A stretch of DNA of 64,000 bases from Achatina immaculata (Eukaryota; Mollusca; Gastropoda; Stylommatophora; Achatinidae), in the NCBI GenBank assembly GCA_009760885.1, contig CM019693.1, forward strand, positions 51,478,596 to 51,542,595, read 5' to 3'. Shown here piece after piece: positions 33,300 to 45,134 of this stretch (the first letter of the stretch is position 1; each line of letters begins with the position of its first letter). The translations under genes and the position numbers were made by a program. The notes beneath the pieces were generated by a model. The model worked only from the letters and a program-made list of their open reading frames with translations. It searched no databases and was not told the origin of the DNA.

Positions 33300-34345
33300 T
33301 ATCATCGAAGGAGATCCATATGGTAGAGACTCTAGGGGAGAGTGCCCCTTCTTATAGCTCAGCGGGCAGCTCAATTCAAACATAGAAGGGAGAGTTTGGA
33401 AGATGATCCCCATCCAGGAAGACCAAGAATGGTAACCACTGATGAAACCATGACATGATAATGGAGGATTGACGACTGAGCGGTACATTGCTACTGAGTT
33501 GGACATCTCCCAGGAACATGTTCATGCCATTATTCACAATGATCTTTAAATGACAAAGGTCTCTGCTTGATGGGTCCTGAAACTTCTTGGAGCTGATCAC
33601 AAACGACAGAGTCTCAACATGTCAAGAGACAATCTTAGCTATTTTTCTGCAGATCCTGAAAAGTTTCTTCGGCAATTTGTGACTATGGATGAGACTTGGG
33701 TTCATTATTTTCAACCAAAAACCAAAGAACAGTCAAGGTAGTGGAAACATCATGGATCCCCACCTCCAAAGAAAGCAAGGGTGGTTCTGTCTGTAAGCAA
33801 AGTGATGGCTTCCATCTTTTGGGATTCAGAAAGTGTGCTATTGGTAGACTATCTTCAAAAGGGTAGAACGGTCACCATGACCTATTACATTAATCTCGTG
33901 AAGCAACTGTGGATCAAACTGAAAGAAAAGCATCAAGAGAAATTGATGAGAGGAGTCATCTTTCATCAAGACAATGCTCCAGTTCACAAGTCGGCGGTGG
34001 CAATGGCTGCCATTCATGAATGTGGCATCCAGCTTCTTGAACATCCTCCTTATTCCTCAGACTTGGCCCCTTTGGACTATTACCTGTTTACCAAACTCAA
34101 AAAAAAAAAGGAGCTCAGTGGTCGGAAATTTGCTTCAGATGATGACGTCATTCATGTTGTAGACCACTTTCTACTAGTACAAGATGCTGACTTTTACAAA
34201 GAAGGGATCTGTACCTCCAGGATCACTGGACTAAGTGCTAAACTTGCAAGGGGTCTATGTTGAGAATTAACCCCAAAAAGTTATCCACAAATAATCCGTT
34301 GTACCTTAGGCTGCAAACTTACCAATCACCCCTTATACAAAAGAT
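33300..34345 (+). pseudogene. mariner-family transposase remnant 2
   Basis: A copy related to that at 1-1040. It includes the N-terminal part around 33320-33480 with a 20-bp deletion, VTMDETW near 33685, and 33781-34263 encoding VLLVDYLQKGRTVTM, FHQDNAPVHKS and YYLFTKLK. The third catalytic position reads LAPLDYYLF, keeping the Asp. There are stops near 33741 and frame changes; the A-run at 34100 adds a Lys. It lies between two pieces of LINE A sequence. Confidence 0.9.
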
Positions 34346-34499
34346 TTTGATGGGCACTTTTACATGAGGGGTGGGGGTCCCCCAATCATTAGCAATAACA
34401 CCTACCTACTACCTTCAAGTAATGACCAAAAGCAACAATGGATCAAATACTTCCGAGAAATCCTTAATTGGCCACCCCCACAGACAATTGATTAATTTT

Positions 34500-36303
34500 G
34501 AATCAGATACACCACCAGCCCCACAACTAAACATCTCAGATACTCCAGCCCTATAACTAAACATCTCAGATACACCAGCCCTATAACTAAACATCTCAGA
34601 AACACCAGCCCCACAACTAAACATCTCAGATACACCAGCCCCACAACTAAACATCTCAGATACATAGGCCACACAATTAAACATCTCCGATACACCAGCC
34701 CCACAACTACACAATTCTGATACACCAGTCATATAACTAAACATTTCATATACATCAGCCTTACAATTAAACATCTTAGATACACAAGCCCTATAACTAA
34801 ACACCAGCCTCACAACACACCTCTGATACACCAGCTATATAACTAAACATCTCAGATACACTATCCCCACAACTAAACATCTCAGATACACCAGGCCTAC
34901 AACTAAACATCTCAGATACATATTTTCAACAATTAAACATCTCAGATATACCAGCCCCACAACTACATAATTCTGATACACCAGTCATATAATTAAACAT
35001 CTCATATACATCAGCTTTACAACTAAACATCTTAGATACACAAGCCCTATAACTAAACACCAGCCTCACAACACACATCTGATACACCAGCCATATAACT
35101 AAACATCTCAGATACATCAGGCCTACAACTAAACATCTCATTAACACCAGGCCTACAATTAAACATCTCAGAAACACCAGCCCTACAACTAAACATCTCA
35201 GAAACACCAGCCCCACAACTAAACATCTCAGAAACACCAGCCCCACAACTAAACATCTCAGAAACACCAGCCCTACAAGTAAACATCTCAGAAACACCAG
35301 TCCTACAAGTAAACATCTCAGAAACACCAGTCCTACAACTACACATCTCAGAAAAACCAGCCCTACAACTAAACATCTCAGAAATACCAGCCCCACAACT
35401 AAACATCTCAGAAATACCAGCCCCACAACTAAACATCTCAGAAATACCAGCCTCACAACTAAACATCTCAGATACACCAGCCCCACAACTAAACATCTCA
35501 GAAACACCAGCCCTACAACTAAACATCTCAGAAACACCAGCCTCACAACTAAACATCTCAGATACACCAGCCCCACAACTAAACATCTTAGAAACACCAG
35601 CCCTACAACTAAACATCTCAGAAACACCAGCCCTACAACTAAACATCTCAGAAACACCAGCCCTACAACTAAACATCTCAGATACACCAGCCCCACAACT
35701 AAACATCTCAGAAACACCAGCCCTACAACTAAACATCTCAGAAACATCAACCCTACAAGTAAGCATCTCAGATACACCAGCCCCACAACTAAACATCTCA
35801 GAAACATCAACTCTACAAGTAAACATCTCAGATACACCAGCCCCACAACTAAACATCTCAGAAACATCAACTCTACAAGTAAACATCTCAGATACACCAG
35901 CCCCACAACTAAACATCTCAGATACACCAGCCCCACAACTAAACATCTCAGATACACCAGCCCCACAACTAAACATCTCAGATACACCAGCCCCACAACT
36001 AAACATCTCAGATACACCAGCCCCACAACTAAACATCTCAGATACACCAGCCCCACAACTAAACATCTCAGATACACCAGCCCCACAACTAAAGATCTCA
36101 GATACACCAGCCCCACAACTAAACATCTCAGAAACACCAGCCCCACAACTAAACATCTCAGATACACCAGCCCCACAACTAAACATCTCAGATACACCAG
36201 CCCCACAACTAAACATCTCAGATACACCAGCCCCACAACTAAACATCTCAGATACACCAGCCCCACAACTAAACATCTCAGATACACCAGCCCCACAACT
36301 AAA
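34500..36303. repeat. 30-bp minisatellite, about 60 units, inside LINE A coding sequence
   Basis: The unit 'aaacatctcagatacaccag' plus 'ccccacaact' encodes, in the LINE frame, SDTPAPQLNI, matching the linker of other LINE A copies (LPAPQLNVNLDEI at 39960). The LINE frame is open across the array's right part. The left quarter is diverged and contains a duplicated block of about 264 bp (34693 and 34957). The right end (35880-36300) is almost uniform, so growth is polar. Confidence 0.95.
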
Positions 36304-36689
36304 GATCAATTTGGATGAAATCACTCTGAGTGAGGTAGAAGCAGCAGTGAAGCTTATGGCTAAGAACAAGGCCACAGGATAACTCTACATGCTGAAAGTA
36401 ACTGACAGTCACAACTTAGGCCACTTACAGAGAATGTTTAATAAAATCTGGAGAGCAGAAAAAGTTGCTTCAAAGTGAGAAAAAAGGGATGATTGTTAAA
36501 ATTTAAAAAAAAGAAAGAAAGAAAAGGCAATCTCAGTGACTGCAATAACTGGAGAAGGGTGGCTCTTCCATCAAAAGTATTCTGTACAATGATTATGAGT
36601 GGAATGAAAGAGCTGGTAGATTCTGTAAGGTGAGAAGAGCAAGCAGGGTTTAGACAAGGGAAAAGCTGTTTTGATAACATTTTCACTCT

Positions 36690-36925
36690 AAGAATTATAC
36701 CGGGGGAACATTGACAACCAAACAAACCATTCATCTTGAACTTAATCAACTTAAAAAAACAAAAGAGCATTTGACAGTATAGACAGAGACTCACTGTGGA
36801 ACATTCTAAGAATTATACCGGGGGAACATTGACAACCAAACAAATCATTCATCTTGAACTTAATCAACTTAAAAAAAGCAAAAGAGCATTTGACAGTATA
36901 GACAGAGACTCACTGTGGAACATTC
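36690..36925. repeat. 118-bp direct duplication in LINE A copy 3
   Basis: The phrase 'aagaattataccgggggaac' starts at 36690 and again at 36808. The duplicated block includes AFDSIDRDSLWNI, the RT motif A region. Confidence 0.92.
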
Positions 36926-37887
36926 TGAGAGAGTATGGAATATCAACAAAAATCATCAACATCATAAAAGATTGTATGACAGCCATGTCTGCATAGCTAA
37001 CATAGAGGAGGGATTGAGCAAATAGTTCCAGATTGAAATGGGCGGGAAACAGGGATGCATCCAATCTCCCTTGCTGTTTGGAGGAGCCATCAACTTCATA
37101 AAGAAAAAATGCTGCACTAGTAAGACGGGCACTGAACTGGTACTGGGGATTCAGCTAGAAGTCCTGGATTTTGCAGATGACAACACTTATTACTGGAAAT
37201 GAAGCATGAAAAAAACTGATGCCCTGCACTCAATGGTTACAGTTGATATCAACAAGGAAAAGACAAAAATAATGAAGAATATAGTCACACAAGAGAAAAA
37301 AAGTATATTTGGAGGGAACAGCAATAGAAGAAGTAGATCATTTTATATATCTTGGAAGTTACATAGATCAGGAAGAAGAGATGAGGAAAGAAGTTAGAAC
37401 CAGAATAGCAAAGACAGTATTGGGCTTTAAGAATCTTTAAGACTCTTGAGAAAATATGGAAATCAAAAATCAAAATCTTAGGATATTCAATGCAAATGTA
37501 ATACAGCCCTTAAGTATCATGTGAAAGCTGGTAAACAACCATAGAAACAGAGCAAACTGGATGCGTTCGACAACAAATGTTTAAAGAAAGATATTCTATG
37601 GAATGAATCCATTGACTAAAGCAGAGATAAGAGAAATGAGCATGCAGCAAACAGTCTCTGCAGTGATCAAGACAAGAAGGCGGGCATATTTGATGAGAAG
37701 AAGTCAGAGAACCACAAAGCAAGCCATCAAATGGCTTAAGACAGTCTAAAGAGAACACTGAGCAGAGAGGCTAAGATGACTGGCATCAAACCCCTTGATG
37801 AGACTAAGAAGCTTGCCGAGAATAGACTCATGGTGAGACAGACTGCCAGCCCTATGTGATGCCTCACAGCATGGAAAGGATGTAAGA

Positions 37888-37994
37888 TACAGTGCTACAG
37901 CCTGCATCTGTTCTACATATTTATTCTTCACATATAGTGCTACAGCAGGTATCTGTCTACATATTTATACTTCACATAGAGTGCTATAGCAGGT
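37888..37994. repeat. 44-bp minisatellite, left part
   Basis: Two to three units of 'gctatagcaggtatctatgt' plus about 24 bp. The array is split from its right part (40963-41260) by inserted LINEs. Confidence 0.85.
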
Positions 37995-38482
37995 CATTCA
38001 GTCATTCATTTGCATGTCCCTTGCGGAACTTTGCCTCCCAAACAGCACTCCTGTAAGCCTCTCAGTTGTGAGCAAGGTGGCGAACTTTGCCTCCCAAATA
38101 GCACTCCTGTAGGCCTCTCAGTTGTGAGCAATGTGGCCTGCTGCTGCTGCATCCATTTGCAGATCGTCAACGATGTCTTGCAGCCATCTTTGTCTTGGTC
38201 TTCCTCTCTTTCTTTTTTCCATTATGTATCCTTCCAATACGGTCTTCTCTAAATTATCATGACGCTTAATGTTTCCAAAATATTTAAGTTTTCTCTCTTC
38301 AATCCTCTTTACTAGCCAGCCTTCTTCAATATTAAGCTGTTGTAGTATAGATACATTTGTTCTTTTTTGTGTCCATGATATTTGGAGAACTCTTCTGTAG
38401 CATTTACATTCAGAGGCATTTATGTGTTTCTCAGCTGCTTTGTTAAGTGTCCAGGTCTCACAGGCATATGTTGTGATGGGAA
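37995..38482 (-). mobile_element. LINE D copy 3, 3' piece
   Basis: ATGA tail and 'GGACATGCAAATGA' at the left end, then the C-terminal tail, up to 'gatgggaaagat' at 38482. A 60-bp segment near 38022-38080 is duplicated. The insertion is flanked by 'tgctatagcaggt' at 37982-37994 and 40963-40975, a possible 13-bp target-site duplication, although the host is itself a tandem array. Confidence 0.88.
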
Positions 38483-40598
38483 AGATCTTATATCCTTCCC
38501 GTGCCGTTAAACATCATATAGGGCTCGCAAAGTAGTTCGCCAATTTTTCCTGTCTTCAGCGAGTCTTTCAACCTCGTCAAAGGATTTTATGCCTGTTAAT
38601 TTGGCCTCTCTTAACAATGTTCTCTTCAGAGTTTCACGTGGTCTGCCTCTTTTTCTTTGGCCTGTTGTGTTCCACTTGATAGCTTGTTTTGGGATTCTCT
38701 GATCATTTCTTCTCATCAAGTGACCAACATATGTCCATCTTCTTTTCCTGATCACCCATGAGACTGGTTGTTGTTTGCTCATCTGTCTTATCTCTGCATT
38801 GTTCTTGAATTCGTTCCACTTGATGCCGAGTATTTTCCTTATGCATTTGTTTTCAAAAGAGTCTAATTTCTTTTCTATTTCTTTAGTTGTTTCCAGCTTT
38901 CGCATGCATAAATGAGGGTGGATATTACATTTGAATTGATTAGTCTTAACTTGGTTTTTGTGCGTATAACTTTTGAATTCCATATGTTCTCAAGATTCTT
39001 GAAGACTGATGCTGCTTTTGAAATTCTGATCCTAACTTCCTTTCTTGCGTCACCATCCTGGTCTATGTAGCTGCCAAGGTATGCAAATTGATTGACTTCT
39101 TCAATATCTGTCCCTTCTATGTGTATTTTTCCATTTTGATTAAAGGGAATTTTCATTATTTTTGTTTTGTCCTTGTTAATTTCAAGTCCTATTTTGCTAG
39201 CCAGTGAAGACAGGCTATCTTTTTTTTTTCTTGCATGGAATTCACATCATTACTAATAAGAATTATGTCATCAGCAAAATCAAGATCTTCTAGTTGGGTC
39301 CCATGTACCCAGTCGATACCTGTGTTACCTGTGCAGCATTTTTTCATTATGAAGTCTACTGTAATCCCAAAAAGTAAAGGAGACAGTATACATCCTTGTT
39401 TCAATCTGGAACCATTCACTCATCCCTTCTTCTGTCTTGACTGCACAAACATATCCATTGTATAAGTCCTTAATGATGTTGACAATTTTAGATGGTATTC
39501 CATATAGACTTAAAATTCTCCATAATGAATCTCTGTGTATGCTTTTCAATATGTTCTTCAAGTATTATTCTGAGAGTAAAGATCTGGTCGAGACAGCTTC
39601 TCCCTTTTCAAAATCCTGTTTGTTCTTCTCTCATTGCAGTATCCACTATATCTTTGAGTCTATTCAAAATGACCTTGCAAAATACTTTTGACACCATTGA
39701 TATTAAGGTTACTCCTCTCCAGTTGTTACAGTCACTAAGGTTGCCTTTTTTTGGTATTTTAACAATGATTCCTTTTTTCCAATTAGAAGGGATCTTTTCT
39801 TCTTTCCAAATCTTGTTAAACATTCTCTGTAGTTGTCTCATGTTGTCACTATTGATAGCTTTTATCATTTCTGCTGTTATTTCATCTTCACCTGCAGCTT
39901 TGTTGTTAGCCATTAAATTCACTGCTGTTTCAATTTCATGCAATTTAATTTCATCTAGGTTGACATTTAGTTGTGGGGCTGGTAAGTCAGTTTCAAGGTT
40001 TAACAATTCTTTTGGGTGTGGTCAATTAAGTATTTCTTGGAAGTGTTCAGCGCATCTTTGCTTTTGGTCTTTATTTGATGTTAATAGTGTTCCAGTTTTG
40101 CTAAGGATTGGTCTTTCTTTAGATGTAATAGTACCTGTTAGCCTCTTTTGTATGTTATATAAAGTTTTGCTGTCTCCTGTTTTTGCTGCTTTTTCTGCCT
40201 CTTTTTCCATATTGTCTATGTATTCTCTTTTATCCCCTCTAGCTGAACTTTTTACTTTCTTGTCTATTTCTTTGTATGCTGCTTTCGCCAGATCTTTTCC
40301 AAGATCTATTTTTGCATTCAACATGTCTAATTTGACAGCTCGTCTTTCATGTATATACTTCCATGTTTTATCTGATATCCATGCTTTTCTATTTGGTTTT
40401 TTCAGTCTAGCGCTTGCTTTTGCTGCTGTGATTATGGCTGTGCTGTAAGAATTCCATAACTCATCTATACCTATCTCCTCAACTTCACTGGGTGTTTTGG
40501 AATGATTGGCAAGTTTCTGATTGAAATTAATGTTAGCATTTTCTTCTTGTAGGCTATGGCTGTTTACCTTTCTGTGTACTGATTTCTTGTGTTGGCTG
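38483..40598 (-). mobile_element. LINE A copy 4, nested in LINE D copy 3
   Basis: Minus strand. From 40570 down it encodes ITAAKASARLKKPNRKAWI, KSSARGDKREYIDNMEKEAE, DQKQRCAEHFQEILN, LPAPQLNVNLDEIKL, WKKGIIVKIPKKGNLSDCNN, FCKVILNRLKDIVDTAMREE, INIIKDLYNGYVCAVKTEEG, QLEDLDFADDIIL (intact catalytic FADD), FAYLGSYIDQDGDARKEV, STLIYACESWK and the C-terminal GQRKRGRPRETL to LYDV. Only a few stops or frameshifts are present. The uninterrupted sequence at LINE D copy 2 ('gggaaagatgcatgccc', near 29955) shows the insertion site. Confidence 0.92.
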
Positions 40599-40960
40599 CA
40601 TGCCCTTAAAAATCTTATTTTTGTGGTTCTGTCTGTTCCTCTCCACAGATTCTTTATTTGTTTTACTTTCTGAAGAGCGATAGATGTCCTCTTTTTAATT
40701 TCCCTCATTGTATCTCCACTATTAGTTAGTAGTGATCCAAGATATTCAAAACTCTCCAGTTCTTCTAGTTTTTCCTCATTGATATATATTTCAGCTGCCT
40801 TGTTTGTTTTGTCAGTTGTCATCAATTTAGTTTTCTTTGCATTAAGATGAGGTTCTGCTCTTCGCTGTTCTTACGGACTGACATAATTAGTTTTTCCATT
40901 CCTTTTTGTGTTGTGGACAGTAATACTGTGTCATTAGCATATCTAATATATATATATATA
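40599..40960 (-). mobile_element. LINE D copy 3, 5' piece
   Basis: Continuation of LINE D with TNKAAEIYINEEKLEE and FEYLGSLLTNSGDTMREIKK, truncated near 40960 in a (TA)n run. A long open frame (40022-40825) reads from this piece straight into the nested LINE A; it is a chance fusion, not a gene. Confidence 0.88.
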
Positions 40961-40962
40961 TA

Positions 40963-41260
40963 TGCTATAGCAGGTATATATTTATATTTCACACAGAGTG
41001 CTATAGCTGGTATCTATGTACACATTTATACTTCACAAGTGATGCTATAGCAGGTATCTAGTATATATTTATACTTCACATACAGTGTTAAGGCAGGTAT
41101 CTATGTACCTATTTATACTTCACATCTAGTGCTATAACAGGTATCAATGTACATATTTATCCCTATTTATACTTCACATCTAGTGCTATAGCAGGTATCA
41201 ATGTACATATTTATACTTCACATACACAGTATCAAGGCAGACATCTATGTTTATATTTAT
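40963..41260. repeat. 44-bp minisatellite, right part (about 6 units)
   Basis: Unit 'gctatagcaggtatctatgt' then 'acatatttatacttcacata' and 'cagt', with length variants. It ends about 35 bp from the exon 1 donor of ESS2. Confidence 0.9.
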
Positions 41261-41292
41261 GATCTACATATACACTTTCAACAATCACAAAC

Positions 41293-41406
41293 CTTCGAAA
41301 ATTCATCCTCTGTAAGGACTTTCTTTGACTTAACATCTTTTTCCGACGGTATTTTAAATTCCAATTGAACGATGGCCTGACTTTTTGTTTGCATTTCTTC
41401 ATTCAT
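41293..41406 (-). CDS. ESS2: ESS2 exon 1 (start codon)
   Basis: On the minus strand an ATG at 41406 begins a 38-codon stretch (MNEEMQTKSQ to KKVLTEDEFSK) ending at donor AAG|gtttgtg, phase 0. The end matches the human start of the conserved region (RVLDEETYIEG) and joins in frame to exon 2 (GISKIIERDFFPD). The ATG lies in an A-rich context (AAAAATG). No other in-frame upstream ATG was seen before a stop. The donor GTTTGT is weak but conserved in position. Confidence 0.88.
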
Positions 41407-42555
41407 TTTTAAAGGTATATTTTCTACATTTATCGATTTTTTTAGCAAAGTTTTCCGTCAGTCATGTGGTCTCTACCAGGCGTTAGCACTGGACGTAGGT
41501 AGAACATATTGACTTCCGGTTATACTAAAGTCTCACTAAATTCTGAATCCAATCGTTACAAACTTTTTACTTTAAACATGTTGTGATTGCTAGTAATTTA
41601 CTTGAAATAGTTAAATGTTCCATTGTAAGAACAGTTTGTTTAGAAATTTATTTATTTCACTGCATTTGGGCTAACCAAACATTCAGTTTCGATTTTAAAA
41701 AATGCATAATATTTTGTTGAATGGGGAGGGGACAGGAGAGGCTGTTTATTAGACTTATCGTAAAGGGAAATAACTCATATTCGTGCGGTTGCAGCAGACG
41801 ACGGTCACTGATGGGATATGCGTTCATTTCTTTTCTACAAGATGAAATGGCAGGCACTCAGTTTTGGTGGTTGTGGTGACTAACCGCACATAGAACGTTC
41901 TTCTTATGCCAGAAGTGATATTTCTTATCATTATGGTGAGCTTCTGTAATGTAGGAAAATTGGTAAAAGATCGAGCACGTATTACCTTCGTACAAAACTC
42001 AGGGTATGAGATTATTTCCTATTACGCACAGACGCTCTCAGAATGCGGTGAAAAAAAGCCCCCAAAAAACTGCGTCTTCTTTTAGTTAAAAGTCGCCACA
42101 GACAGGTGACAAATCGCAGAATAGTAAAAATGTTTCGTAGTTAAGATGTTCAGTTGTGAGGGGAGGGGTGGGGAATGAATGCTGGGAGTTAGCTTATGAC
42201 TAAAAAATATAGATGGATCAGTCGTTAATGAATATCCAGTTTCCTGAGCAAAAATCCTTGCCTCAAGATCTTCACCCCACCCCACCCCACCCTACAACTT
42301 TCTGGGTGTCTGGTGAGATTTTTTAAAGTGAGAATATTGTTTCATCGAGGGTTTAATGCTCTCTTCCAGTTTTTTTAAAGCAAAATAGATCATATCCATC
42401 AATATCCATAGCATTGTTTGGTGTTGTGATGATACTGAGCTTGAATATATGCTATGTAATGATTATTTCCTTCCAGTAATAGCTTGCTTTTCTTCAGATA
42501 TTGCTTTATGGTTGGATTTTGAATCTGTTTACCAATAATTGCATTACTTTATTTG
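41407..42555. promoter_or_regulatory. probable promoter/5' region of ESS2 (divergent side)
   Basis: Non-repetitive sequence upstream of ESS2 exon 1. The plus-strand gene begins somewhere to the right, so this interval could serve both. A 59-codon plus-strand frame starts at 41906 and passes a GTGAGC donor-like site ten codons in, but has no known match. A C/G-rich patch lies at 42265-42295. No TATA box is claimed. Confidence 0.35.
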
Positions 42556-42559
42556 AATG

Positions 42560-43665
42560 GCTGATCTCTCACATCTCAAGGTTGCTTTTTGTGGGAAAGC
42601 CATGATCATATGGAGAATTTTAAGTCCATATGGAATATCATTTAAAATTGTCAACATCACATTAAGGACTTCTACAGTGGATATGTTTGTGCAGTCAAAA
42701 CAGAAGAAGGGATGAGTGAATGGTTCCAGATTTAAACAAGCATGAAAAAAAGGATGTAAACTGTCTCTTTTACTTTTTGGAATTACAAAAGACTTCATAA
42801 TGAAAAAATGCTGCACAGGTAATACAGGTATTGACTGGGTACATAGGACCCAACTAGAAGATCTTGATTTTGCTCATGACATAACTCTTATTAGTAACAA
42901 TGTGAATTCCATGCAAGGAAAAAAAAACAGATATCCTGTCTTCACTGGCTAGCAAAATAGGGCTTGAAATTAACAAGGACAAAACAAAAATAATGAAACT
43001 TTCCATTAATCAAAATGGAAGAATACACATAGAAGGGACAGATATTGAAGAAGTCAATCAATTTGCATACCTTGGCAGCTACATAGACCAGGATGGTGAC
43101 ACCAGAAAGGAAGTTAGAATTAGAACTGCAAAAGAGCATCGATCTTCAAGAATCTTGAGAACATATGGCATTCAAAAGTTATAAGCACAAAAACCAAGTT
43201 AAGACTATTCAATTCAAATGTAATATCCACCCTCATTTATGCATGCGAAAGCTGGAAAACAACTAAAGAAATAGAAAAGAAATTAGACTCTTTTGAAAAC
43301 AAATGCCTAAGGAAAATACTTGGCATTAAGTGGAATGAATTCAGGAACAATGCAGAGATAAGACAGATGACTGAACGACAACCAATCTCATAGGTGATCA
43401 GGAAAAGGAGATGGACATATGTTGGTCACTTGATGAGAAGAAATGATCAGAGAATCTCAAAACAAGCTATCAAGTGGAACACAACAGGCCAAAGAAAAAG
43501 AGGCAGACCGCGTGAAACTCTGAAGAGGACATTGTTAGAGGCCAAATTAACAGGCATAAAATCCCTTGATGAGGTTGAAAGGCTCGCCAAAGACAAGAAA
43601 AATTGTCGAACTACCTTGCAAGCCCTATGTGACGTTTAACGGCACGGAAAGGATGTAAGAAGAAG
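42560..43665 (+). mobile_element. LINE A copy 5, 5'-truncated
   Basis: Plus strand. RT remnants (YSGYVCAVKTEEGMSEW, then QLEDLDFAHD with the catalytic DD changed) are followed by FAYLGSYIDQDGDTRKEV, STLIYACESWKTTKE, KWNEFRNNAEIRQM, WTYVGHLMRRNDQRI, GQRKRGRPRETL and QALCDV, then the 3' end 'ggcacggaaaggatgtaag' with an AAG-rich tail. Several frames and stops. Confidence 0.88.
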
Positions 43666-43714
43666 ATACGTATATATAATGAGCTTTTGATCAGTCATTC
43701 ATGTTTTGCCTTAC

Positions 43715-44290
43715 CAAGTTTTACACCCCCAGTTCCTTCATGCTTGGAAATGCTGATTCACAGTTGTTAATGAAGAATTTTGTCTGCCCAGCATCTCTTA
43801 TAGCATTGATCATGTCAGCTCCATCCGTTGCCTGTACATCTTCTACAATAACTGAATTGGCCAATTGATCTGGTTTTTTTCTTTTTTTGGTTTCTCCTGA
43901 CACTTCATGGCCTGATACAAAAATGGTCATTCACTGGATATGTGACATCTGCAAGGATTTGAAACACTGTTGTGTTAAAGAGCTAGCTTGAATTCTCTTT
44001 AGCAGGCTCAACAGGTCACTCAAGAGGCATGCTTGCCTGTGGTCTTGTGACTTCACCCAGTTGAAAGTTTTTCTCACTGCTGTGGTTTCCATTGTGATGC
44101 TGCTTGTTGTTGCAGCAAAAGCACAACTGGCTTCTTTCACTGTTCTTCTATTTAAGCTGACCATGAAGGCCCAGGCACACCTCTTCCCCTGAACCACCAA
44201 TCTGTATAAATGTGTCATCATCTCTGAAGTTTTCATTAATTGGTGCTTTGACTTCAGCCTATGCTTTTCTATCACTTGTTTTCCTCCTCT
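43715..44290 (-). mobile_element. RNase H domain remnant of a LINE (I/Jockey-like)
   Basis: Minus strand. VVQGKRCAWAFMV, SCAFAATTSSITMETTAV, QACLLSDLLSLLKRIQAS, then after one stop IFVSGHEVSGETKKRK, QLANSVIVEDVQATDGADMI and FPSMKELGV. The order TxGS-like, ETTAV, LSD, and GHEVSG resembles the RNase H domain at the end of I- and Jockey-type non-LTR elements, often seen in mollusc genomes. Catalytic acids are partly altered. Confidence 0.7.
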
Positions 44291-44424
44291 CTCTCCACCT
44301 CTTCTTTACAATTGACTCTATCGGGTATCCTTTGTTGTGGTCAGCGTGGTCCTTCCTTCTACTACACACATTTCTGTTTTCTACTTTTGGAGGAAGACAC
44401 ATTCAGATAAGTTCTTTGTTTTTT

Positions 44425-44610
44425 TTTTTTTTGTTGTCTCGTGCATGTAATCCTCAAAAAAGGCTCATGCCGAAATATCGGATGTTGTATGTTTTTCATT
44501 TATACATTCTCATACTTTCTATTCGATTTTTTTCTCACCTTACTCACTCCCTCCCTCGTTTTGTAAAACTGCACCATATACCTCTGTCTACCTCATTTTG
44601 TATTACATCA
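44425..44610 (+). mobile_element. Penelope-like element 3' untranslated fragment
   Basis: The run 'atgtaatcctcaaaaaaggc', 'atttatacattctcat' and 'tgtaaaactgcaccata' matches the minus-strand sequence at 6835-6970, the 3' part of the Penelope-like element. No coding sequence remains. Confidence 0.75.
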
Positions 44611-45134
44611 GCCATTCTCAGCCTTTTTTTATTTCAGCCGTGGTGCCCTTGGAGCTTTTCTCAATTTTCATGACCACTGCCCCTCCTCCTCCACCTTTGT
44701 AGTGGTGTATATCCCTGTATAATATCTATCTCTAGTACAAGCTTTTAAGTGCAAATTGATCTCTCACTTTGTTAATGGCTTAGTGCTGAAGCTGAGAAAC
44801 ACACAGCAAGCCACTTATATTTTTCAAGTACACAAGAGTAATCAGAAATAATAAATAAGATATTTAGTACTGTTATTAGCCTGGAACAGTAAAGTTAGTG
44901 AATGAGGAAAGAACAGAAAAAAAAACGTAAAAAATTATTGAAAAATTCAAGCAGTGAAAAATGTGAAATTCAAAAGGAATTCAGGCGAGGAAAGTAATAA
45001 GCACTAAAAAATAATGATAAACAAATCAAACAGTGAAGCAAGTACATTAGTGGTAAATAAGGAGGTTTATGAACCTCTTCAGGATATTTTTGCAGGATTT
45101 TTTATGAACCCTCAACCTGACGGTCACACACAAG
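44611..45134. other. no gene recognised
   Basis: AT-rich spacer between the Penelope fragment and the 30-bp array. No feature can be supported. Confidence 0.5.

Larger units (their letters stand above)
34420..37885 (+). mobile_element. LINE A copy 3, heavily decayed, with 30-bp array
   Basis: It starts with DQKQQWIKYFREILN, passes into the 30-bp array, and leaves it as QLKINLDEITLSEVEAAV. It continues with AFDSIDRDSLWNI, INIIKDCMTAM, LDFADD-like remnants near 37170, the GRP tail and the CDV-type end near 37860. Frames are broken many times. A 118-bp direct duplication lies at 36690-36925. Confidence 0.85.

Noticed and set aside
9592..36303. CRISPR-like arrays
   Set aside because: The units are contiguous tandem repeats without unique spacers, and the locus is eukaryotic.
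34926..36375. Minus-strand frames of 440-456 codons (MFSCGAGVSE and LRCLVVGLVY repeats)
   Set aside because: Antisense translation of the 30-bp array. The array belongs to the plus-strand LINE A frame.
40022..40825. 267-codon minus-strand frame
   Set aside because: It crosses the junction between LINE D and the nested LINE A, so it is a fusion by insertion.
41906..42085. 59-codon plus-strand frame as first exon of the divergent gene
   Set aside because: The donor-like GTGAGC is suggestive, but phase and downstream exons cannot be tied to 49003.
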